From an uncultured Acidimicrobiales bacterium (GTDB lineage: Bacteria > Actinomycetota > Acidimicrobiia > Acidimicrobiales > Iamiaceae): 6,290 nucleotides of DNA. Where the stretch lies: the NCBI GenBank assembly GCA_937926025.1, contig CALANQ010000524.1, positions 1 to 6,290 of the forward strand, written 5' to 3'. The position numbers were made by a program, and so were the translations under genes. The notes under the pieces are model-generated. The model did no database searches. It was not told the origin of the DNA and was given only the letters and a program-made list of their open reading frames with translations. Below, piece after piece: positions 1 through 5,890 of the stretch. How positions within the stretch are numbered: position 1 is the stretch's first letter; each line of letters begins with the position of its first letter.

Positions 1-746
1 GATGATGTCGATCTGGGCGAAGGCCTGGAAGCCGTAGATCACCAGGATCACCAGCAGGAACATCAGCACCGGCGAGATGAGCGGGAGGGTGATGCGGGTG
101 AGGCGGCGCCAGGCGCCGTAGCCGTCGAGCCGGGCCGCCTCCATCACCTCGTCGGGCACCGCCTGGAGCCCGGCCAGCACGATGACGAACGCCAGGCCGA
201 GGTTCTGCCAGATGGCCGGGAGGGCGGCGGCGAACATCGCCCAGCTCGGGTCGGACTGCCAGCTCACCTGGAAGAAGCCGACGGCCGGGTTGAAGAGGAA
301 GAAGAAGATCACCGACGACACGGCGACCGAGCTGGCCAGCGTCGACGAGAAGATGGCCTGGAACACCTTGATGCCCTTGAGCCGCCGGTGGGCGGCCACC
401 GCCAGCAACGTGCCCAGGATCAGGCCGGCGGGCACCGTGTAGAGCACGAACTGGAGGCTGTGCCAGAGACCCTGGCGGAACTCGTCGCCGCCCAGCACGT
501 CCTTGTACTGCTCGAGGCCGACCTGCTTGTAGGAGGCCCCGCCCCGCTGCGACTCGTAGGTGCCCCAGCTGACGAGGCGGGAGAACGGCAGGTAGAAGAA
601 GGTGACGAAGACGGCGAGCGACGGCAGCAGGAACACGAAGGCCAGGCCCACCTCCTTCGCGTTGTACTTGCCGCGGCGCGACCGCTTGGGGGCTTCGAGG
701 ACCGGCGCGTCGTCGTTGGGGACGGCCATGACGTCGGTGACGCTCA

Positions 747-747
<1 letters not shown>
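1..747 (-). CDS. ABC importer inner-membrane permease, UgpA/MalF type (C-terminus outside window)
   Basis: This is one of the two membrane subunits that form the channel of a carbohydrate-type (CUT1) ABC importer; sn-glycerol 3-phosphate or a sugar is the likely cargo. I translated 249 residues on the minus strand; the rest lies beyond base 1. A charged cytoplasmic N-terminus (about 1-33) is followed by hydrophobic segments near 34-53, 97-119, 131-153, 170-195 and 225-245. The cytoplasmic EAA loop that docks on the ATPase is clear at 203-222 (EAARLDGYGAWRR, then ITLP). LFNP at 151-154 and the WQNLGLAF stretch near 180-187 resemble UgpA as I remember it. The ATG shares one base with the stop codon of the upstream ATPase gene (TGATG), so translation is probably coupled; no strong Shine-Dalgarno is visible. 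A second ATG at residue 7 is possible. The second permease and the binding protein would be expected further along this strand. The class is firm; the substrate is inferred. Confidence 0.9.
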
Positions 748-1850
<1,103 letters not shown>

Positions 1851-1884
1851 GGACCCTCCTGGACGCAGACCTCGGGATGGGCGA

Positions 1885-1890
1885 AACCTA
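1885..1890 (-). promoter_or_regulatory. Candidate -10 element of the ABC importer operon
   Basis: Read on the minus strand, the hexamer is TAGGTT, which fits the loose actinobacterial TAnnnT pattern. It would place transcription start near 1878, leaving a leader of about 28 bases that contains the AGGAGG ribosome site. No standard -35 box is seen; that position is occupied by the 11-bp repeat array ending 9 bases upstream, as in activator-dependent promoters. It is supported only by pattern and position. Confidence 0.35.
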
Positions 1891-1899
1891 CGGGTCGAG

Positions 1900-1949
1900 A
1901 GCGAACCGGAGGTGACGCAGCGGTGACCAGCCGGTGACAGCTGGCGAAC
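1900..1949 (-). promoter_or_regulatory. Array of 11-bp-phased direct repeats, PHO-box-like operator
   Basis: GGTGAC occurs on the plus strand at 1911, 1922 and 1933, so the period is exactly 11 bases. Degenerate units continue the phase at 1900 (AGCGAAC) and about 1943-1944 (GGCGAAC). Read toward the ABC importer, the units are nGTCACC, close to the actinobacterial PhoP box core GTTCACC, which is also an 11-nt direct repeat (established for Streptomyces). The array ends 9 bases upstream of a TAGGTT -10-like hexamer, the spacing expected when an OmpR/PhoB-family regulator replaces the -35 contact. The ugp system is a Pho-regulon member in E. coli, which makes phosphate control attractive here. 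That the repeats exist is certain; their binding protein is inferred. A further GTCACC at 1957-1962 lies in the opposite orientation and could serve the divergent plus-strand gene. Confidence 0.55.
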
Positions 1950-2020
1950 GCTGGGCGTCACCCTAGAGCTTCGGACACGCCCCCACGACGAGGCTCCACG
2001 GGGGCTCTCCGCCGCTTCGG

Positions 2021-2026
2021 TAGATT
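2021..2026 (+). promoter_or_regulatory. Candidate -10 element for the divergent plus-strand gene
   Basis: TAGATT fits TAnnnT and would place the start of transcription near 2033, giving a leader of about 28 bases before the ATG at 2061. AGGG at 2051-2054 is a modest ribosome site six bases from that ATG. I find no convincing -35 box at a normal distance. Confidence 0.3.
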
Positions 2027-2060
2027 CGATCGCGCCCGCCCGCCGACCCCAGGGTCCCCC

Positions 2061-2879
2061 ATGGTCTCCTCCGCCCTCGCCGACCGCAGCTACCGCCCCT
2101 CCCCCGGCGGCTTCTCGCTGGAACCGGCCGCCGCCCAGCTGTACGCCGCCTTCGCCCCCGTGGCCGCATCGGATCCCGTCCCGCACTGCCGCCACTGCGT
2201 CAGCGACACTGACCTGGCCGCCCTGGCCGGGCCGCCGGCATCGGTGGCGCCGGACCTCGTGTCCCGCTTCGTCCGCAAGGCCGGCACCACCTGGGGCGGC
2301 CCCGACGACCTGCGCCGGCTCACGCCCCGGATCCTCACCCTTGCTGCGGACCACCGGCTGAACGTCAGCCGCTCCCTGGTGTGGAAGCAGTTCCGGGCCG
2401 CCGGCTGGCACGACTGGCCGCAGACCGAGGTCGATGCCGTCGGCCGGTTCCTCCTGGCCGAGTTCACCCGGCTGCTGCGGGTGCCGCCCCGCCCGGCGCA
2501 CGTCGCCCACCGGTGGCTGGCCCAGGTGTCCACCGGCGTCGACGACCTGTCGGGCTTCCTCACCGTCTGGCACGACTCCATGGGGCCGCTGCCGGACCCC
2601 AGCATCCAGGTCACCGCGGTCGGACACCTCGTGGAGCTGCTCACCTCGAGCCCGCTGCGCCCCGACCTCCCCGCCACCATGGCCGACGTGTTCCCCCAGA
2701 ACCCCGACGTCGCCCAGCAGGTCACCAACTTCCTGGTCGGTCCTGGCACCGACCTGGACCTGCGGCGGGCCGCCTCGGAGCAGGCCGGCGCCCCATCGGC
2801 GCGCCGGGTCAGCGTGGCCGTGGAGCGCCTGCGCCGGTTCCGGGCCGCAGCGGGTGGAGGCCCGGGCGCCGCCCGGTGA
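2061..2879 (+). CDS. Conserved hypothetical protein with CxxC motif
   Basis: This 272-residue protein has no function I can assign. After about 40 residues it has PHCRHC (C43, C46), then a run of spaced features: Ser/Asp-rich SDTDLAAL, RKAGTTWGGPDDLRRLTPRIL (about 72-92) and a Trp pair GWHDW (115-119) followed by a predicted helix FLLAEFTRLL. I recognise this order of motifs (CxxC, then TTWG, then LPRIL, then WxxW) from a widespread bacterial family of hypothetical proteins, here with LTPRIL in place of the usual FLPRIL. The second half looks helical and has no cysteine. No signal peptide or membrane segment is seen, so it is probably cytoplasmic. A single CxxC pair could bind metal as a dimer or be redox-active; this is speculation. 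It is divergent from the ABC importer, and its start is supported by AGGG six bases upstream. Its downstream neighbour, the sigma gene, begins about 90 bases after its stop. Confidence 0.85.
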   Translation: MVSSALADRSYRPSPGGFSLEPAAAQLYAAFAPVAASDPVPHCRHCVSDTDLAALAGPPASVAPDLVSRFVRKAGTTWGGPDDLRRLTPRILTLAADHRLNVSRSLVWKQFRAAGWHDWPQTEVDAVGRFLLAEFTRLLRVPPRPAHVAHRWLAQVSTGVDDLSGFLTVWHDSMGPLPDPSIQVTAVGHLVELLTSSPLRPDLPATMADVFPQNPDVAQQVTNFLVGPGTDLDLRRAASEQAGAPSARRVSVAVERLRRFRAAAGGGPGAAR

Positions 2880-2888
2880 CCTGCCCCC

Positions 2889-2904
2889 GGCCGGTCCACC
2901 GGCC
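2889..2904 (+). terminator. Short GC-rich hairpin after the hypothetical gene
   Basis: GGCCGGT and ACCGGCC form a perfect 7-base inverted repeat around two C residues, starting ten bases after the stop codon of the preceding gene. No run of T follows, so it is not a classical intrinsic terminator; many actinobacterial terminators lack the T run, but a chance hairpin is quite possible in DNA this rich in GC. Confidence 0.25.
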
Positions 2905-2970
2905 AGCGTCCCGCCGGTCGCACGTGCCGGTCACGATCCGGTGCCCTGCGGTGTCCATGAGGGCATGATC

Positions 2971-3492
2971 GTGAGGACGACGGCGGCCCGACGGCCACGA
3001 GGCGAGCCGGTGGACCCAGCCGAAGCAGACGACGAGGTCCTCTTCGCAGCGGTCTACCCCGCCCTGCGCCGCTTCGCCGCGGTGGTGGCGCCGCTCGACC
3101 TCGACCCCGACGACCTGCTCCAGGAGGCCGTGGCCCGAGCCTTGCGCACCGGGCCGCTGCACCAGCTCCGCCATCCCGCCGCCTACCTGCGGAAGACGAT
3201 GGTGAACCTGGCCTCGAACCACAACCGGTCCCGAGGGCGCGAGCGGCGCGCCACCCGCCGACTGGCCGGGGCCGCCTCGCCCGGCGACCGCACCACCTAC
3301 CCCTCCGACCTGGCGGACCTCGACCGACTCGACCCCGCCGACCGGGCGGCGATCTACCTCGCCGATGTGGAGCGGCTCGGGCTCGACGAGGTGGCCGCCG
3401 TGCTGGGCACCAGCGGTCCCGCAGCCCGGGCGCGGGTGTCCCGGGCCCGCAAGCGCTTCCGCCTGGCCCTCGCCGAAGGAGGCGACGCATGA
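2971..3492 (+). CDS. ECF-type RNA polymerase sigma factor (sigma-70 family)
   Basis: This is a small alternative sigma factor of 173 residues from the chosen start. A sigma-2 region occupies about 20-95: LDPDDLLQEAVARAL matches the DxxDLxQE core-binding motif, and YLRKTMVNLASNHNRSRGRER matches the -10 recognition helix region with its basic end. After a linker, sigma-4 occupies about 117-168, with LGLDEVAAVLGTSGPAARARVSRARKR forming the helix-turn-helix for -35 recognition. There is no sigma-1.1 or sigma-3 region, as usual for ECF/SigE-type factors. The GTG at 2971 is chosen because GAGGG sits seven bases upstream; the ATG at 2965 has that motif only one base away, and GTG 3010 is a shorter option. 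The stop overlaps the start of the next gene by four bases (ATGA), so the two are co-translated. That partner, a membrane protein, is probably its regulator. Targets are unknown, and I see no clear ECF-type promoter upstream to argue for autoregulation. Confidence 0.88.
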   Translation: MRTTAARRPRGEPVDPAEADDEVLFAAVYPALRRFAAVVAPLDLDPDDLLQEAVARALRTGPLHQLRHPAAYLRKTMVNLASNHNRSRGRERRATRRLAGAASPGDRTTYPSDLADLDRLDPADRAAIYLADVERLGLDEVAAVLGTSGPAARARVSRARKRFRLALAEGGDA

Positions 3493-4487
3493 GCACCCCA
3501 TCGAACCCCGACCTGATCGACCTCCTCCGGGAGCGGGCCGAGCGCGGGGCGCCCCGCGGGTCCGGCGCCGTGCTGGCAGCCGCGCACGGCGACCTCGACC
3601 AGGCGCCGGCCGCACCTCCGAGCGGGCACCGGTCCCGGTGGCTGGCCGCCGCCGCGGTGCTGCTGGTGGTCGGCGCCGTGGGCGCAGCGCTGGTCGTCCG
3701 CGGGGACCGCGACGGCGCCCGGGCCTCGGCCGACCCGTTCTGCGCGGCCCTCGAGGCGCAGCCCTTCTCCCCCCTCGCCTCCGACGCCGACCTGCTGCTG
3801 TACCTGGAGCCCGGCACCTCGTCGACCGCGGTGGAGGAGACGCGAGCACGGCTTGAGGCCGACCCGCGTATCGAGCGGGTCCGCTACGTCGACGCCGACG
3901 AGACCGCCGCCCGGTTCCGGGAGCTGTTCTCCGGCGACAGCGAGATGATCCGCAGCGTCCGCCCCGAGGACCTGCCCACCTCGTTCCAGGTCGTGCTGGC
4001 ACCCGGGGTCGACGACGCCGACGAGGTGGCCCGCTGGCGCGCCGACCCGGCGATCTTCGAGGCCCGCGGCGTCGGCGAGCTCGATGCCCGCACCTTCGAC
4101 CTGCTGATGTGGGTGGCCGAGCGCCCGCCCGAGCCCAGCGGCGGCACCACCGTCTTCGGCTTCCAGCCGGCCGGTGACGTGTGGGAGGAGCACGCCGGGG
4201 CGGTGCAGGCTGCTGCAGACCCGGAGGTGGCGGCGGCCGTCGAGCAGCTCAGCGCCATCGTCGCCGAGCGCGGCGCCCCGGTGGGCGCGGACCACCCGTC
4301 CTACGACCGGGCTGAGGCCCCCGCAGCGGTGGTGGCCGACGCCGCGCTCCGGCGCTGCGACCTGCACGTGCGCCAGTACCTGGGCGAGCGCGGCGCCGTC
4401 ACCGACACGACCAGCGTCGCCGCGACCCCGACCACCACCGCTCCCCCGGTGCCGGGCAAGGGCGAAGGCGAGGGTGAAGGCGGCTGA
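3489..4487 (+). CDS. Single-pass membrane protein with FtsX-type extracellular domain, candidate anti-sigma factor
   Basis: This 332-residue protein lies in the position of an anti-sigma factor, overlapping the sigma gene by four bases behind a strong AAGGAGG site (3476-3482). Residues 1-50 are cytoplasmic, with a possible helix DLIDLLRERAERG; no zinc-binding HxxxCxxC of classic anti-sigma domains is present. One membrane segment spans 51-70, followed by basic RGDRDGAR. Outside, residues about 100-191 resemble the extracellular domain of the cell-division protein FtsX: LLLYLEPGT, RLEADPRIERVRYVDADE, a FRELF helix, then RPEDLPTSFQVVL. FtsX normally has four membrane segments and works with FtsE to activate peptidoglycan hydrolases; here there is no permease part. 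Residues about 195-300 are not recognised. C85 and C290 are the only cysteines, both outside, and could form a disulfide. The end (TTTAPPVPGKGEGEGEGG) is low-complexity. Automatic pipelines may name it FtsX. The domain match is from memory of the family pattern; the anti-sigma role is inferred from gene order. Confidence 0.8.
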   Translation: MSTPSNPDLIDLLRERAERGAPRGSGAVLAAAHGDLDQAPAAPPSGHRSRWLAAAAVLLVVGAVGAALVVRGDRDGARASADPFCAALEAQPFSPLASDADLLLYLEPGTSSTAVEETRARLEADPRIERVRYVDADETAARFRELFSGDSEMIRSVRPEDLPTSFQVVLAPGVDDADEVARWRADPAIFEARGVGELDARTFDLLMWVAERPPEPSGGTTVFGFQPAGDVWEEHAGAVQAAADPEVAAAVEQLSAIVAERGAPVGADHPSYDRAEAPAAVVADAALRRCDLHVRQYLGERGAVTDTTSVAATPTTTAPPVPGKGEGEGEGG

Positions 4488-4496
4488 GGGTCAGCC
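4482..4496. terminator. Perfect inverted repeat made by two convergent stop codons
   Basis: GGCTGA-GGG-TCAGCC is a 6-base inverted repeat whose two arms contain the TGA stop of the plus-strand membrane-protein gene and the TGA stop of the minus-strand BsaP gene. It is the only structure between the two convergent operons, so it could act as a small bidirectional terminator, but the stem is short and no T run follows on either side. Both proteins end in a GGC Gly codon plus TGA, so it may be coincidence. Confidence 0.25.
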
Positions 4497-4679
4497 CCGA
4501 GTGATCTCGCCGTGGGTCTTGCAGCGGGCCTTCCAGCCGTTGGGGCTCACGTTCACCGCCATGCGCACGCCGCACTGCGAGCAGAAGTGCGGCGGGTCGT
4601 ACTCCCAGCGGCAGCCGGCGCACTCGGCTGCCGGGCGACCGCAGCCGTCGCAGAACGCGGCAGCGGTGGCCTCGCTCAT
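4491..4679 (-). CDS. bsaP: Biotin synthase auxiliary protein, BsaP-like
   Basis: This 62-residue Cys-rich protein lies eight bases downstream of bioB in the same operon. The C-terminal half, PPHFCSQCGVRMAVNV, then GWKARCKTHG, fits the pattern of the actinobacterial BsaP family; in Mycobacterium tuberculosis the homologue Rv1590 is known to be needed by BioB to turn dethiobiotin into biotin. Candidate metal or cluster ligands fall in two groups: C10, C13, C20, C23 (CDGC and CAGC) and C33, C36, C53, H56 (CSQC and CKTH). No signal or membrane segment is present, so it should be cytoplasmic and act on or with BioB. The ATG at 4679 is chosen because it follows the bioB stop directly; no strong ribosome site is visible, which suggests translational coupling with bioB. 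Its stop is three bases from the stop of the convergent membrane-protein gene. The family call is strong; which metal it carries cannot be read from sequence. Confidence 0.87.
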   Translation of the reverse strand: MSEATAAAFCDGCGRPAAECAGCRWEYDPPHFCSQCGVRMAVNVSPNGWKARCKTHGEITRG

Positions 4680-4687
4680 CGGGTGGC

Positions 4688-5767
4688 TCAGATGACCTTG
4701 CTCAGCAGGCCCACGGGCATGCGGAGGTCGTCGAGCATCTTGAGGTCCTCCTGCGGCGACCGGCCCAGGTAGGTGAGGTAGTTGCCGATGATCAGGGCGT
4801 TGATGCCGCTGGTCATGCCCATGGCCTGGAGGTCGCCGAGGGTGAACTCGCGGCCGCCGGCGTAGCGGAGGATGACCGTGGGGAGGGCGATGCGGAACAG
4901 GGCGATCCACCGGATGGCCTCGAGCGGCTCCACCGCCGGCAGGTGGGCGAAGGGCGTGCCGGCCATCGGCTTCAGGAAGTTGAGCGGCACCTCCGTGGGG
5001 TCCACCTCGCGCAGCTGGCCGAGCAGCTCCAGGCGCTGGTCGATGGTCTCTCCCATGCCCAGGAGCGCACCGCAGCACAGCTCCATGCCGTTCTCCCGGA
5101 CCAGCGAGCAGGTCTCCTCGCGCTCGGTCCAGTCGTGGCTGGTGACCACCTCGGGGAAGTAGCTCCGGGCCGTCTCCAGGTTGTGGTTGTAGCGGTGCAC
5201 GCCGCCGTCGGCGAGGCGCTTGGCCTGCTCGGGGGTGAGGATGCCGGCGGACACGGCCACGTTGAGGCCGGTCTCGCCGTTGATGATGGGCACCAGCTCG
5301 AGGAGGCGCTCCATGGTGCGCTCGTCGGGGCCGCGCACGGCCAGCACGATGCAGAACTCCGAGGCGCCGAGGGCCGCCGTCTCCTTGGCGGCCGCCAGCA
5401 CCTCGTCGGTGTCGAGGAACGGCGTGGCCTTCACCACGGTGTCGAACTTCGACGACTGGCTGCAGAAGTGGCAGTCCTCGGGGCAGCCGCCGGTCTTGGC
5501 GGAGAGGATGCCCTCGACCTCGACCTCGGGGCCGCACCAGGCCAGGCGCACCTCGTGGGCGAGAGCGGCGAGCGACGGGACCGAGGCGTCGGGCACGTAC
5601 GCCAGCTCGGCCAGCTCGTCGGCGGTGAGCATGCGGCGCTCGTCGAGCAGCGCCGTCTCCGCGGCCCGGATGGCGCGCCGGGCCTCGTCGGCCGTGAGCG
5701 GATCGCGCGACCCCTGAGCAGGGGCGGGCTTCCGGGAGATCTGGACCGGCTGCAGGGTGTCCGACAT
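4688..5767 (-). CDS. bioB: Biotin synthase (radical SAM enzyme)
   Basis: BioB inserts sulfur into dethiobiotin, the last step of biotin synthesis, using S-adenosylmethionine and two iron-sulfur clusters. The 359 residues include the radical SAM motif C95-x3-C99-x2-C102 (GGCPEDCHFCSQ), YNHNLETA (193-200), the GMGET loop (237-241), LNFLKPMAGTPF (262-273) and RYAGGRE (301-307). By comparison with E. coli BioB, sulfur-cluster ligands C97, C188 and R260 correspond to C139, C231 and R301. The third cysteine ligand (C128 in E. coli) falls in GLNVAVSAGIL (167-177), where no cysteine is present; none occurs between C139 and C220. The N-terminus is about 40 residues longer than in E. coli and rich in Ala and Arg. 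The ATG at 5767 has no Shine-Dalgarno, but a TAnnnT element eight bases upstream suggests a leaderless transcript. The downstream bsaP-like gene is probably its required partner. No other biotin genes are in the window. Confidence 0.96.
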   Translation of the reverse strand: MSDTLQPVQISRKPAPAQGSRDPLTADEARRAIRAAETALLDERRMLTADELAELAYVPDASVPSLAALAHEVRLAWCGPEVEVEGILSAKTGGCPEDCHFCSQSSKFDTVVKATPFLDTDEVLAAAKETAALGASEFCIVLAVRGPDERTMERLLELVPIINGETGLNVAVSAGILTPEQAKRLADGGVHRYNHNLETARSYFPEVVTSHDWTEREETCSLVRENGMELCCGALLGMGETIDQRLELLGQLREVDPTEVPLNFLKPMAGTPFAHLPAVEPLEAIRWIALFRIALPTVILRYAGGREFTLGDLQAMGMTSGINALIIGNYLTYLGRSPQEDLKMLDDLRMPVGLLSKVI

Positions 5768-5775
5768 GGACGGGG

Positions 5776-5781
5776 AGCCTA
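5776..5781 (-). promoter_or_regulatory. Candidate -10 element giving a leaderless bioB transcript
   Basis: On the minus strand the hexamer is TAGGCT (TAnnnT), ending eight bases before the bioB ATG. Transcription would then begin at or within a base or two of the start codon, which agrees with the absence of a ribosome site. No good -35 box is apparent, and I find no obvious BirA or BioQ palindrome in the 123-base gap. Confidence 0.35.
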
Positions 5782-5846
5782 CCGACGCGCCTCGCCGCCA
5801 CCCCAAAGGACGGCGAGCGTGACGGACGACCAGACCACCCCTCGGC

Positions 5847-5890
5847 ATACTCCTTGACAGATATCCCACTTGGAGTATCTAGTGTGGGAC
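5847..5890 (+). promoter_or_regulatory. padR promoter with nested inverted repeats, probable self-operator
   Basis: A consensus -35 box TTGACA lies at 5854-5859. Candidate -10 hexamers are TATCTA (5876-5881, 16-base spacer) and TAGTGT (5880-5885, TAnnnT but 20-base spacer); either puts the transcript start within a few bases of the ATG at 5891, so the mRNA is nearly or fully leaderless. Three overlapping inverted repeats cover the same stretch: ATACTCC (5847-5853) with GGAGTAT (5872-5878), AGATA (5859-5863) with TATCT (5876-5880), and TCCCAC (5864-5869) with GTGGGA (5884-5889). PadR proteins commonly repress their own promoters by binding such dyads, so this is the likely operator. The region is also clearly richer in A and T than its surroundings. 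Confidence 0.6.

Noticed and set aside
1851..2627. Upstream in-frame extension of the ATPase gene to an ATG at 2627
   Set aside because: The extension is low-complexity, overlaps the divergent gene, and the ATG at 1850 has a near-perfect AGGAGG site and the normal family start.
2880..2970. A possible ECF-type autoregulated promoter before the sigma gene
   Set aside because: No GGAAC-like -35 element with a matching -10 was found in this short gap, so no site is claimed.
2090..3817. A very long minus-strand open frame (575 codons) opposite the hypothetical and sigma genes
   Set aside because: Its translation is dominated by Arg, Pro, Gly and Ala with no domain, and it lies antisense to genes with clear family motifs. 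Long spurious frames are expected in DNA this rich in GC.
3354..4367. Minus-strand open frame of 337 codons antisense to the FtsX-like membrane protein gene
   Set aside because: The plus-strand frame has a ribosome site, a membrane segment and a recognisable domain; the antisense product is Gly/Arg/Val-rich without any motif.
3489..4487. Calling this gene a true cell-division permease FtsX
   Set aside because: Only one membrane segment is visible, there is no ftsE neighbour and no C-terminal permease region, and the gene overlaps a sigma factor.
4441..4487. GAAGGCGAGGGTGAAGGC repeat at the end of the membrane-protein gene as a DNA repeat element
   Set aside because: It is a short run of Gly-Glu codons forming a low-complexity protein tail, not a mobile or regulatory repeat.
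4943..5857. Plus-strand open frame of 304 codons antisense to bioB
   Set aside because: bioB is unmistakable on the other strand, and this frame encodes repetitive Gly/Val/Leu/His-rich sequence typical of a shadow frame.
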